Assembly (NCBI GenBank): GCA_009779995.1
Contig: WRDW01000014.1
Location: 1 to 45,265 of the forward strand
Length of the DNA: 45,265 nt
DNA from: Oscillospiraceae bacterium
Lineage (GTDB): Bacteria > Bacillota > Clostridia > Oscillospirales > Acutalibacteraceae
Direction of reading: 5' to 3'
The position numbers were made by a program, and so were the translations under genes. The notes under the pieces are model-generated. The model saw nothing but the letters and a program-made list of their open reading frames with translations. It had not been told where the DNA came from and made no database searches. The stretch's first letter is position 1. The number at the start of each line of letters is the position of its first letter. Below are positions 16,156-24,223 of this stretch, piece after piece.

Positions 16156-16623
16156 ATGACCTGCCCCAACTGCAAATCCACCCTGGACGAGCGCTCCAAC
16201 TACTGCAACAACTGCGGCGCGGCGCAGCTTGCGCCCGAGCAGGCCCCGCCAAACGCGCAGTCCTTCGGCGACAGCCCCATGGGTGGCAGCGCCGCGGACG
16301 GCGAGCCGTATCGCCGCTACTTCCAGCCGCCCACCGGCGACGCCGACCCGCAGTCCCCCGGCTTCGGCGGCGGGGACGGCAAGGGCGGCATCTCCTTCCT
16401 CGGCCCCAAGACCTACCTCATCCTCTCGATCTGCTGCTTCGGCTGGGCGGCCCTGATCGGCCTTTCCAGGGCGGTCAACCTGCTGAATATGCTCTCCTAC
16501 TGGAGCTTTTTCTCCTGGGGATTGGTCACCGGCGTAATCAACGTGGCGATCCACTTCGTGCTCCCCCTCGTGGGCGGCTTCGTGCTGCTGAACATGCACA
16601 AGCGGAATTTAAATGAGAAATGA
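16156..16623 (+). CDS. Zinc-ribbon protein with two membrane segments
   Basis: A 155-residue protein starting 10 bases after glyS, so probably co-transcribed. CPNC and CNNC (residues 3-21) form a zinc ribbon. A flexible Gly/Pro/Asp-rich linker runs to residue 78, and two hydrophobic helices lie at about 82-105 and 112-142. The plan matches the many small 'zinc ribbon domain' membrane proteins of Clostridia with unknown function. The ribosome binding site is AGGAG at 16144-16148, overlapping the glyS stop. Confidence 0.65.
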   Translation: MTCPNCKSTLDERSNYCNNCGAAQLAPEQAPPNAQSFGDSPMGGSAADGEPYRRYFQPPTGDADPQSPGFGGGDGKGGISFLGPKTYLILSICCFGWAALIGLSRAVNLLNMLSYWSFFSWGLVTGVINVAIHFVLPLVGGFVLLNMHKRNLNEK

Positions 16624-16893
16624 GAATGCGGAACGCAGAAATATTTAATGCTATTCCCCCCCACGGAAATCAATTTTGCCCAAGCAAGGCAAAATAGCGT
16701 TTTGATCCAGCAAGCAGTCAAGCATGATTTTGGAAATGGGCCGCTAAACGCTTAAGGCTGGAGCATGTGCAAGGTTTTTCGGGGGCGTCCCCGGTTGCCC
16801 TGTGACATCGCAGTACCCTTGTCCGCACAGCACGAATATAATGCAGAGGACTGGAAAAATCACAGGCCACAAAAAACCGGGAGGTAAAAAACG
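16624..16893. other. Gene-free stretch with short repeat remnant
   Basis: No coding sequence is visible. Bases 16617-16645 (GAGAAATGAGAATGCGGAAC and on) resemble the decayed GCAGAAT-type repeats found after other genes in this window. A TATAAT at 16837-16842 lacks a correctly spaced -35 box. The hisH-like gene begins at 16894 after GGGAGG. Confidence 0.4.
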
Positions 16894-17544
16894 TTGATCG
16901 CTGTCATCGATTGCGGCGTGGGGGACCCGCGCGGCGTGCGGGAGGCCCTGCGGTTCGTCGGCGCGCCCTGCGAGATCACCGCCAGCGCGCGCAGAATAGC
17001 CACGGCTTCGGGGGTCGTACTCCCGGGGCCGGGGACGTTTCGCGGCTGCATGGCCAACCTGCACGTGCGCGGCCTGGCGGGCCCCGTGCGCGCGGCCGCC
17101 CTGGAGGCCCTCCTGGGCAGGCGGCCTTTTTTGGGGATAGGGCCGGGGATGCACGTGCTGTTCGGGGCCTCGGAGGAATGCCCCGGCGGGCCTGACATGC
17201 CCGGCGAGCCGGGGTTGGGGCTCTTGCCTGGCCGCGTGGAGGAGTTGCGCCCCGTGCCCGGCGAGCCGCATTTGAAATTCCCGCACATGGGCTGGAATTC
17301 CGTCTCCCTGCGCAAGCGCTGCGGGATATTTTCGGGTATCCCCGAGGGGGCGTTCTTCTATTTTGTGCACTCGTTTTTTGTGCGCGCAGAAGAACCGGGA
17401 GATGTGGCCGCCCGCACGGCGTACGGTGCGGCCTTCGACGCGGCGGTGACGCGGGCCCTGCTCTCGGGCACGCAGTTCCAACCGGAGAAAAGCGGGGAAA
17501 CGGGGCTGCTTTTGCTGAAGAATTTTATGGAATTGTCCAAATAA
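16894..17544 (+). CDS. HisH-like class I glutamine amidotransferase, catalytically dead
   Basis: A 216-residue protein with the full-length fold of HisH, the glutaminase partner of HisF in histidine synthesis: MIAVIDCGVGDPRGVREAL at the start, VVLPGPGTFRGCM, and FPHMGWNSV in the middle. The nucleophile Cys of the usual FLGICLGM motif is missing: residues 79-85 read FLGIGPG, Gly83 in place of Cys. The triad His is also lost: TQFQPEKS has Gln196 where His is expected, while Glu198 is kept. It therefore should not hydrolyse glutamine. No hisF or other his gene is near. A new binding or regulatory role is possible, but unknown. TTG start at 16894 is preceded by GGGAGG. Confidence 0.75.
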   Translation: MIAVIDCGVGDPRGVREALRFVGAPCEITASARRIATASGVVLPGPGTFRGCMANLHVRGLAGPVRAAALEALLGRRPFLGIGPGMHVLFGASEECPGGPDMPGEPGLGLLPGRVEELRPVPGEPHLKFPHMGWNSVSLRKRCGIFSGIPEGAFFYFVHSFFVRAEEPGDVAARTAYGAAFDAAVTRALLSGTQFQPEKSGETGLLLLKNFMELSK

Positions 17545-17557
17545 TTGCAATAAATAC

Positions 17558-17586
17558 TTGTGTTCCCGCGCGAGGTGTGCTACAAT
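17558..17586 (+). promoter_or_regulatory. Promoter of rlmB
   Basis: TTGTGT at 17558-17563 and TACAAT at 17581-17586 with a 17-base spacer, 43 bases before the rlmB start. Confidence 0.65.
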
Positions 17587-17628
17587 ATGTTGTAGGCTTG
17601 GGTTCCAATTTGTCGCAGCGGGGTGAAT

Positions 17629-18366
17629 ATGTCGTTATCGGAGGAGTGCGTGGCGGGGCGCAACGCCGTGACCGAGGCGCTGCGCGGCGGCCGCCCGGCG
17701 GATGCCCTGTTCGTGGCGCGGGAGGGCGCCGCGGGCGGCTCGCTTCGGGCGATTGTCGCGCTGGCGAAGGCGCGGGGGGTCGTCGTCAAGGACGCGAAGC
17801 GCGAAAAGCTTGCGCAGCTGTGCGGAACAGACCATCACCAGGGGGTCGTGCTCACGGTCGCCGCGCGGGCCTACGTCGAATTGGAAGATATACTGGATAT
17901 TGCGCAGGAAAAGAATGAGACGCCCTTCCTGGTGCTGTGCGACGGGATAGAGGACCCGCACAATCTGGGTGCGGTCATCCGCACGGCGGAGGCCGCCGGG
18001 GCCCACGGCGTGGTGATGCCGCAGCGCCGCAGCGCGCCGCTGAGCCAGGCGGTGGCCAGGGCCTCCGCCGGGGCCGTGGAATATATCCCGGTGGCCAGAG
18101 TGGCAAACTTATGCGCCGCGATGGAAGAGCTCAAGAGCCGTGGCCTGTGGTTCTACGGCGCGGACATGGCGGGCGAGCCCTACGACGCGAAGCCAATCAC
18201 AGGGGCCATTGCCCTGGTGATAGGCGCAGAGGGCCGGGGCCTCGGCCGCCTGGTGAAGGAGCGCTGCGACGCCCTGCTGGCCCTGCCCATGCGCGGGCAG
18301 GTGAATTCCCTGAACGCTTCGGTGGCGGCGGGGATATTGCTGTATGAGATGGCGAAGTATAGATAA
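17629..18366 (+). CDS. rlmB: 23S rRNA (guanosine-2'-O-)-methyltransferase, TrmH/RlmB type
   Basis: A 245-residue SPOUT methyltransferase. The N-terminal substrate-binding domain (CVAGRNAVTEAL) is followed by the three SPOUT motifs: LCDGIEDPHNLGAVIRTAEA, VIGAEGRGLGRLV and LPMRGQVNSLNASVAAGILL. These belong to enzymes that methylate the ribose of a guanosine in 23S rRNA (RlmB) or related tRNA/rRNA sites, using AdoMet in a trefoil knot. The RlmB assignment is favoured by length and by HHQGVVLTV. ATG 17629 follows GGGG at 17619-17622; a GTG two codons upstream is possible. Confidence 0.88.
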   Translation: MSLSEECVAGRNAVTEALRGGRPADALFVAREGAAGGSLRAIVALAKARGVVVKDAKREKLAQLCGTDHHQGVVLTVAARAYVELEDILDIAQEKNETPFLVLCDGIEDPHNLGAVIRTAEAAGAHGVVMPQRRSAPLSQAVARASAGAVEYIPVARVANLCAAMEELKSRGLWFYGADMAGEPYDAKPITGAIALVIGAEGRGLGRLVKERCDALLALPMRGQVNSLNASVAAGILLYEMAKYR

Positions 18367-18467
18367 TGCTTAATTCTGAATGCTTAATGCTTAATTGCCT
18401 TATCGCGCAGTTGCATTGCATCAAATCATTAAGCATTAAGCATTAAGCATTCAGAATTAAGCATTGG
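18367..18467. repeat. Palindromic array of TTAATGC/GCATTAA heptamers
   Basis: The space after rlmB begins with GCTTAATTCTGAATGC and ends with the inverse GCATTCAGAATTAAGC, with runs of TTAATGC on one side and repeated AAGCATT on the other. The arms (about 18363-18395 and 18428-18465) form a long imperfect hairpin. No T-run follows, so this is more likely a repeat element than a terminator. Confidence 0.6.
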
Positions 18468-18485
18468 ATGAAGAGGTGGGAACAT

Positions 18486-21086
18486 ATGCCGGAGGAGCAA
18501 ATCAGCGGCCTGCCGCCGCGCCTGCGCGAGCGCCTGGACGAGGCCATTCCCATCCCCAGGGGTTCTGAGGAGGAAGTGAAACGGCAGTGGTCGCTTTCGG
18601 ATATCGACAGGCTGCTCTCGGAGGTGGGCGAAATCGCCGCGGGGCTGCCGGCGGCAGAGAACGCGGCGTTCGCGGGGCTGGGTTTGGCGGACGCGGCGTT
18701 CGGCATGGCGGAAGGTTCGGGCGGCAAGGTGGAAGAGGCAGGTGGCAAGAATGCCACCCCTACAGATATTGCGCCGCCGATCAAATTGCTTGAACCGCAA
18801 CCTGTAGGGGCGGCATTTATGCCGCCCGAGGTGAAGCCCGCGCCGAAACCCATCCCCGAACCGCCGCCGCCCGCGCCCGACCCCCCGCCGCCCACCATCA
18901 CCATCCGCGCGGCGGAGGTGAGCGAGCCCGCCCCGGAACCCGAGCCGCTGCGCTTCGATCTGTTCCGGACCGGGCCGCTGGAAAAACCCTCGTCGCCGCA
19001 GCCCACCAGGCCCATATGGTCCGGGCCCATCGAAAAACCGGGGGTGCTGCTGCGCCGCGTGGATATGCAGATGACCTCGGACCTCTCGCCCGTGCCGAAG
19101 GTGGTGCCGGCGGAGGACATGATTGTACGCGCGCAGAAGGTGCCGGAGGAGGACATCCCGGAGGGGCAGCAGCGCTTCGCGGACTTCGAGGAGGAGGCCC
19201 CGCCCCACAGCGTGGAGGAGGCGGAGATGCTCGCCCGGCTGGAGAAGGGCAAGAAGGAGCGCACCGCCCAGTTCCAGACCCTGCGTTCCTTAAGCGCGCG
19301 GCTGGAGAAGGACGGGGAAACCGGGGAGCCGCCCCCCGCCCCGGAGAGCGGCGCGCCGGAATACCGAAAAGCCGAGCAGCGCGACTCCATCTTCCAGCTG
19401 CTGGTGAAATCGCGCGGCCGCCGGGCCGGCGCGGCGCTGGCGCTGGGGGGCTGCGCGCTGCTGGCAGCGGGCCTGCAGGGGATCGCCCTGTTCAACCACG
19501 CCTTCAACATGGGGCCGCCGCACCTGGCCGCCTTGGCCCTGCTGCTGGCAGCAGGCCTGGTGATCTGTGCCGGGGATCTCTCGCAGGGGCTGAAAGCGCT
19601 CATACAGCGGCGACCCAACGCGAACTCCATTCTGCTCCTCGCGGCCCTGGCCAGCGCGGCGCAGACGGTGTTGCTGTTCGTCTTCATGGAGGCGGTGGGC
19701 GCCGACCTGCCCGCCGACAACCCCTACCGGGTGGCGGCCTGCGTGCCGCTGTTCCTGTTCACGGCGGCGCTGTGCGCGGCGGCGCGCTGGCAGCAGGCCA
19801 GGCAGCGCTGCGACAACTTCCGCTTTTGCGCCTACACGGCGGCGGAGGGGCTCTACGCCGTGACGCCCATGGACGGCAGGAACGCCGCCATGACGGCCCG
19901 CCAGCGCGCCCTGCCCGGCAGGGCGAAGACTGTGCTGCCCGTGCCCATCGCCTTCCCGGCGGGCTTCATCCAGCAATCGATGGAGGAGAGCGCCGCCGAC
20001 CGGGACGCCCGGCGCCTGCTGCCCGTGGCGGCGGCACTGGCCGTGCTGGCGGCCCTGTGCTCCTACCTGCTGCAGGGCAAGGCCGTGGCGGTGGTCTCCG
20101 CTGCCGCCGTGGTGCTCTGCCTGTGCGTGCCCTGCGCCTCCCTGTGGCTGCTGGCCAATATGATCCGGGGCCTCACCAGGGCCCCCCGTGAGAACGGCCT
20201 GGCCATCCTGAACACCGAGGCCGCCGAGGAATGCAGCCGGGCGGGGGCCTTCGTGCTGGATTCCGCCGACCTCTACCTGCCCGAGCGCGGGCGTATGCAC
20301 GGCTGGCGGGAGTTCCGCCAGGTGCGCGCCGACGAGGTGCTGCTCTACGCCGCCGGGATCGCCATCGCCGCCGGGGGGCCGCTGCAGGCCGTGTTCGAGG
20401 GCGTGGTGGAGGGCGACTACGCCGTGCTGCCGGACGTGAAAGACCTGACCTACGAGGACAGGATGGGCCTGAGCTGCTGGATCCACAATCAGAAAGTCTT
20501 CTTTGGAAATAGAAATCTATTGGAAAACCACGGCATATCTGTTATACTGAGCGAGAAGGATGAGAAAAAGTACGAGCACGACGGGCGGAAGATCATCTAT
20601 CTCGCCGTTGAGAAGAAGCTCAGCGCGTTCTTCGTGGTGAGCTACTGCCCCGACGCCGCCGTGGCCCCGGCCTTCCAATTGCTGGAGCGCGAGGACATGG
20701 AGGCCCTGATCACCAACAGCGACCCCTGCGTGAGCGCGGAGGTGCTGGGCGGGGCCTTCGGCCTGCAGGAGCGGGCCCTGAGCCTGCTGCGCACCCTGCC
20801 GGGCGAGGCCTGCCGGGGGCAGATGCGCACCCCGCGCTCCAATCTGGCCGCCGGGGTGTACCACGCGGGCAACGCCCGGGCCTTCCTGCGGGCGCTCTCG
20901 GCCTGTGTGACCCTGCGCGCCGGCATCCGCCGCCTGCGGCTGTTCCAGCTGGTGGGCAGCGTGACGGCCTGCGTGATCCTGCTGCTGTTCGTGTTCATGG
21001 GCCAGCTCCACGTGGCCGACAGCCTGCTCTTCATCGCCTGGGGGCTGATCTGGGCGGCGGTGATGCAGGCGGCGGTGCGGAATTAA
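18486..21086 (+). CDS. Degenerate P-type ATPase-like membrane protein
   Basis: An 866-residue protein. Residues 1-300 are soluble, Pro/Glu-rich and low in complexity; the rest has about eight hydrophobic segments. The C-terminal half resembles a heavy-metal P-type ATPase: a VPCAS motif (20127-20141) stands where the ion-binding CPC should be, then GLTRAPRENGLAILNTEAAE and VLDSADLYLP (Asp codon at 20259) where VFDKTGTLT is expected. The A-domain TGE loop, KTGT, TGD and GDGxND motifs are absent. So ATP-driven transport by the usual phosphoenzyme route seems impossible. ATG 18486 is favoured by GAGGTGGG at 18473-18480; ATG 18468 is the alternative. A palindromic repeat is inserted in frame at 18741-18827. 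Function unknown; the family reading rests on order and spacing of motifs. Confidence 0.6.
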   Translation: MPEEQISGLPPRLRERLDEAIPIPRGSEEEVKRQWSLSDIDRLLSEVGEIAAGLPAAENAAFAGLGLADAAFGMAEGSGGKVEEAGGKNATPTDIAPPIKLLEPQPVGAAFMPPEVKPAPKPIPEPPPPAPDPPPPTITIRAAEVSEPAPEPEPLRFDLFRTGPLEKPSSPQPTRPIWSGPIEKPGVLLRRVDMQMTSDLSPVPKVVPAEDMIVRAQKVPEEDIPEGQQRFADFEEEAPPHSVEEAEMLARLEKGKKERTAQFQTLRSLSARLEKDGETGEPPPAPESGAPEYRKAEQRDSIFQLLVKSRGRRAGAALALGGCALLAAGLQGIALFNHAFNMGPPHLAALALLLAAGLVICAGDLSQGLKALIQRRPNANSILLLAALASAAQTVLLFVFMEAVGADLPADNPYRVAACVPLFLFTAALCAAARWQQARQRCDNFRFCAYTAAEGLYAVTPMDGRNAAMTARQRALPGRAKTVLPVPIAFPAGFIQQSMEESAADRDARRLLPVAAALAVLAALCSYLLQGKAVAVVSAAAVVLCLCVPCASLWLLANMIRGLTRAPRENGLAILNTEAAEECSRAGAFVLDSADLYLPERGRMHGWREFRQVRADEVLLYAAGIAIAAGGPLQAVFEGVVEGDYAVLPDVKDLTYEDRMGLSCWIHNQKVFFGNRNLLENHGISVILSEKDEKKYEHDGRKIIYLAVEKKLSAFFVVSYCPDAAVAPAFQLLEREDMEALITNSDPCVSAEVLGGAFGLQERALSLLRTLPGEACRGQMRTPRSNLAAGVYHAGNARAFLRALSACVTLRAGIRRLRLFQLVGSVTACVILLLFVFMGQLHVADSLLFIAWGLIWAAVMQAAVRN
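18741..18827. repeat. REP-like palindromic element inside a coding region
   Basis: Left hairpin GGTGGCA/TGCCACC (18741-18758), then CCCTACAG (18758-18765); the mirror part CTGTAGGG (18802-18809) and right hairpin GGGCGGCA/TGCCGCCC (18808-18827). The whole unit is translated in frame as NATPTDIA to QPVGAAFMPPEV within the Pro-rich N-terminal part of the P-type ATPase-like protein. Confidence 0.65.
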
Positions 21087-21162
21087 TGCTGAATTCTTAA
21101 TGCTGAATACGGCCCCTATGGCCTTTTGGGCCGTTGCTGAATTAGCGCTGCGCGAGTTTTAC

Positions 21163-21267
21163 GGCGTGGCAATGCCGCGCCCTACGAGAGTTTCGCCAAT
21201 GGCGAATATCGCGCTGGGCCCAATCCCGCCACGGGCGGAACCCTCGTAGGGCGAGCCATTGGCCCGC
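21163..21267. repeat. Second REP-like palindromic element, intergenic
   Basis: Same design as the element at 18741: outward hairpin GGCGTGGCA/TGCCGCGCC (21163-21181), CCCTACGAG (21180-21188), then the mirror CTCGTAGGG (21243-21251) and hairpin GGCGAGCC/GGCCCGCC (21250-21267). Inner small hairpins (TTCGCCAATGGCGAA) lie between. It fills the space between the P-type ATPase-like gene and the MORN gene. Before it, 21087-21118 carry TTAATGC-type repeats and a GC stem without T-run. Confidence 0.6.
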
Positions 21268-21296
21268 CGCGATGAGTAGTATTACAAGGTGACGCC

Positions 21297-22052
21297 ATGA
21301 AAATCTTCGCCTTTGAATATATGGACAGGGATGTGCTGCGCGGCAAACGGCGCGGGACGTCTTTGGCGGCGCTTTGCGCGGGCATCGTGGCGGCGCTGGC
21401 CATGTTCGCCCTGCTGCCCGGCGAGGGGATGCCCCGCAGGGTCAGCGATAAACCTTATGACGAGGGGGCCTTCGCCTACACGGGGCTGCTGCGCGACGGG
21501 CGCTTCAGCGGGCAGGGGCGCATAGATTTCGCCGGGGGCGGGTACTACGAAGGCGGCTTCGCCGAGGGGCGCTTCGAGGGGCCTGGCCTGTTCGCATCGG
21601 CGGATGGCTGGGCCTTCGAGGGCACGTTCAGCGAGGGCAAGCCCCTGCACGGGGTCTTCCATACGCAGGAGGGCGACATCGAGGCCGATCCCGAGAGCGG
21701 CATCTACGCCGCGGAGGGCAACTGGCGCTACATGGGCCTGCTGGGCGTGCAGGGCCCGCGCGGCCAGGGGGTGTTTCAATTTGCTGACGGCTCCGAGTAC
21801 CGAGGCGAGTTTCAGAATGGGCTGCCCGGCGGGGAAGGGACATTTACAGACGCCAAAGGCAAAATAATATACGCAGGCGAGTGGCAGGCCGGGCTGTTCG
21901 AGGGCGAGGGGGGATACCATGCCCCGGACGGCGCGTTCACGTACACCGGCAGCTTCGCCGGGGGGCGCTTCCACGGAAAGGGCACGCTGACCCAGGCGGA
22001 CGGCACGGTCTTTGAGGGCACGTGGAAGGGCGGGTGGAGGACGAGGCGATGA
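21297..22052 (+). CDS. Membrane-anchored MORN-repeat protein
   Basis: A 251-residue protein with an N-terminal cytoplasmic stretch, one membrane helix (residues 23-41) and then at least seven MORN-type repeats facing outward, such as YTGLLRDGRFSGQGRIDF, YYEGGFAEGRFEGPGLF, YRGEFQNGLPGGEGTF, YAGEWQAGLFEGEGGY, YTGSFAGGRFHGKGTL. MORN repeats build a flat strand surface that binds proteins, lipid or glycan. The stop overlaps the start of the acyltransferase gene (ATGA at 22049-22052), so both are coupled and may act together at the cell envelope. AAGGTG at 21285-21290 is the ribosome binding site. Confidence 0.85.
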   Translation: MKIFAFEYMDRDVLRGKRRGTSLAALCAGIVAALAMFALLPGEGMPRRVSDKPYDEGAFAYTGLLRDGRFSGQGRIDFAGGGYYEGGFAEGRFEGPGLFASADGWAFEGTFSEGKPLHGVFHTQEGDIEADPESGIYAAEGNWRYMGLLGVQGPRGQGVFQFADGSEYRGEFQNGLPGGEGTFTDAKGKIIYAGEWQAGLFEGEGGYHAPDGAFTYTGSFAGGRFHGKGTLTQADGTVFEGTWKGGWRTRR

Positions 22053-23977
22053 GAATCAAATGGCTGGGCCTCGCGCGCGTGCTGGGGCTGGCGATGGTGC
22101 TCGTTTATCACTTCTACCGCGGGCTGCTGCCCGGCGGCTTCTTCGGCGTGGATCTGTTCTTCACGCTCTCCGGCTACCTGACAACGGCGCTGTTCCTGGA
22201 GGAGTTCAAAAAAAGCGGCGGGATCGACTGGATCGGCTTCTGCAAGCGCAGGTTTATGCGTATATTTCCGCCATTGTTTTTATCGGTGATCCTCACGCTG
22301 CCCTTCGCGCTGCTGGTCGCGCCGGATTTCACCGGGGGGATCGCGCGGCAGGCGGCGGGGGCCCTGGGCTTTGTGACCAACTACCTGGAGATCCTCGTCG
22401 GCGGCTCCTACGAGGCGCAGCTGCTGCCGCATCTCTACATCCACACCTGGAGCCTGGCGCTGGAGATGCACTATTACATTCTGTGGGGGCTGGCCTGCTT
22501 CGGCGCGGCGGCGCTGATGCGTAAGCTTGTGAAAGACGAAACACGCCGCGCGCGTGTTTTAAAGCTTGCGCTTGCGGCATCGGCGATCTTTCTCGCCGGG
22601 CTGTACTGGTGGAACATGCGGCGGCTCTTCGCGGCGAGCCCCGAGAACCCCACGCGGGCCTACTTCGAAAGCCTCTCCCACGCGCTGCCGTTTTTCGTGG
22701 GCTCGGCGGCGGGGGCGCTGTTCGGGATTGGGCTCAAAGAGAAAATCAAACAGTGTTTGAATAATTCGATCGCCAAATGGGCTTCTATTGCAGCCATATC
22801 TCTGGCTGCGGGCGGGTTGATTGCCATGGGGGCGCTGTTCGGCTTCAACGAAGCGCGCACCTATCAATACGGCTTCGTCCTGGCGGCGCTGCTGGCGGTG
22901 ACGCTCCTGTGCGGGGCGCGGGTCCTGCACGAGGCCACGCCCCAAATCGAGCGCGACCCAAAAGCGCTGGGCTTTTTCGCCGATACCTCCTATGCGGTGT
23001 ACCTCTTCCACTGGCCGCTGTATATCGTGTTCAGCCACGCGCTCCCGTGGCACTGGCTGGCGTGCCTGCTCACGATTGGGCTCTCCCTGGGCTTTGCTGC
23101 GGTGACCTTCTATATCATTGAGCCCCTGGTGCGCGTCAAAACCAGGTGGCAAATGCGAAAACTCTGGGAAAAAAATAAACGCATGAAAATAATTTATCCG
23201 GCCATCGCCATGGCCTGCCTGCTGGGGGTGGCGCTCAGCGCGCAGGTGTTCGCCCGCGCGCCGGTGGTCACCGAGCTGGAGATGCCCATCCTGGTGGGGA
23301 ACATCCACCAGGACGCCCAGAGCGCCGCCGCCCTGCGCGGTCGCGTCGCGGCCATCCCCGCCGCGCCGGTGATCGACCACGGCAGGCCCCCCTTCTGGGC
23401 CGACGCCATCGACGACCCGTCCCTCGCCGACAACGGCTGGGTGCCCGCCGTGCACCTCACCTCCATCCCCGGCGGCGTGAGCTTCATGGGGGATTCCGTG
23501 GCCTTGGGCGCGGTGCGTATGCTGCGGGAGACCATCCCCAACAGCGTCATCGATACGCAGATCTCACGTACGATGCGCATGGGCCGCGCGCTGCTGCTGG
23601 AGTGGCGGGAGGACGGCTCCCTGCGGGAATACGTGGTGATCGCCCTGGGCTCCAACGGCTACGGGGACTGGCGGGCGCAGATCGATTTCATGCTCGAGGA
23701 GCTGCCGGAGGGCCGCCGCGTGGTGTTCGTGACGCCCTACCTCGGCATCCCCGACCCGGAGACCTTCGACGTGGAGATAGCGGCCTATTACCGCGAGCTC
23801 GCTTTGGAACTGCCCTATGTCACCGTGGCCGACTGGGCGCAGGCTGCCGCCGAGCGCCCGGAGCTCCTGGCGGCGGACGGCACGCACATCCGCGGCAACA
23901 CAGGCGCGCAGCTCTTCGCGGACGTTGTGCTCAAGGGGATTGACGAGGCGGGGAAGGGAGAGGGGAAGGCAGAATAA
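22049..23977 (+). CDS. OatA-like acyltransferase 3 with C-terminal SGNH domain
   Basis: A 642-residue protein. Residues 1-370 form the acyltransferase-3 membrane domain, with the early His in VLVYHFYRG and GVDLFFTLSGYL and HTWSLALEMHYYILW typical of OatA-type enzymes. After a linker, the outer SGNH domain shows GDSVALGAVR (Ser), ALGSNGYGDW (Asn) and ADGTHIRGN (Asp/His). Such proteins carry acetyl groups across the membrane and place them on peptidoglycan MurNAc (O-acetylation, lysozyme resistance) or on other wall polymers. The start ATG 22049 overlaps the MORN stop and follows GGTGGAGG (22033-22040). A peptidoglycan target is inferred, not shown. Confidence 0.85.
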   Translation: MRIKWLGLARVLGLAMVLVYHFYRGLLPGGFFGVDLFFTLSGYLTTALFLEEFKKSGGIDWIGFCKRRFMRIFPPLFLSVILTLPFALLVAPDFTGGIARQAAGALGFVTNYLEILVGGSYEAQLLPHLYIHTWSLALEMHYYILWGLACFGAAALMRKLVKDETRRARVLKLALAASAIFLAGLYWWNMRRLFAASPENPTRAYFESLSHALPFFVGSAAGALFGIGLKEKIKQCLNNSIAKWASIAAISLAAGGLIAMGALFGFNEARTYQYGFVLAALLAVTLLCGARVLHEATPQIERDPKALGFFADTSYAVYLFHWPLYIVFSHALPWHWLACLLTIGLSLGFAAVTFYIIEPLVRVKTRWQMRKLWEKNKRMKIIYPAIAMACLLGVALSAQVFARAPVVTELEMPILVGNIHQDAQSAAALRGRVAAIPAAPVIDHGRPPFWADAIDDPSLADNGWVPAVHLTSIPGGVSFMGDSVALGAVRMLRETIPNSVIDTQISRTMRMGRALLLEWREDGSLREYVVIALGSNGYGDWRAQIDFMLEELPEGRRVVFVTPYLGIPDPETFDVEIAAYYRELALELPYVTVADWAQAAAERPELLAADGTHIRGNTGAQLFADVVLKGIDEAGKGEGKAE

Positions 23978-24155
23978 GCGGTGGTTGCAGTGCACTGCGG
24001 CGAGTATCACTCGTCGCAGCCTAATCACAAGAGCGCCGCACCCCACGAAATAGTCCCCCGGCAATTTCTGGCCCCCGCTTCGCCCAACAGCGCTTTAAAT
24101 TCCCAACTACTTTGGCGAAACGACAAAACACCACGCAAAATTCACGCATTTCCCC
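23978..24155. other. Gene-free stretch with one hairpin
   Basis: A hairpin GCGGCGAGT/ACTCGTCGC (23997-24005, 24009-24017) lies 20 bases after the acyltransferase stop without a T-run. No gene is visible. Confidence 0.4.
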
Positions 24156-24184
24156 TTGACAAGCCCGCCTCGCCGCTTTATGAT
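24156..24184 (+). promoter_or_regulatory. Sigma-A promoter of deacetylase gene
   Basis: TTGACA at 24156-24161 and TATGAT at 24179-24184, spacer 17 bases. Confidence 0.8.
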
Positions 24185-24223
24185 AGATAGGGATTGACAG
24201 GTTTCGATAGAAGGTGGATGATT

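Noticed and set aside
14490-16199. 569-codon minus-strand frame opposite glyS
   Set aside because: Its composition (His, Gln, Ala, Gly) is typical of antisense reading of a GC-rich gene, and glyS is clearly the real gene.
16801-16842. Promoter before the hisH-like gene
   Set aside because: TATAAT is present, but the only TTG-type -35 box is 12 bases away, too close.
19290-20486. Long minus-strand frame opposite the P-type ATPase-like gene
   Set aside because: No ribosome binding site, shadow-type composition.
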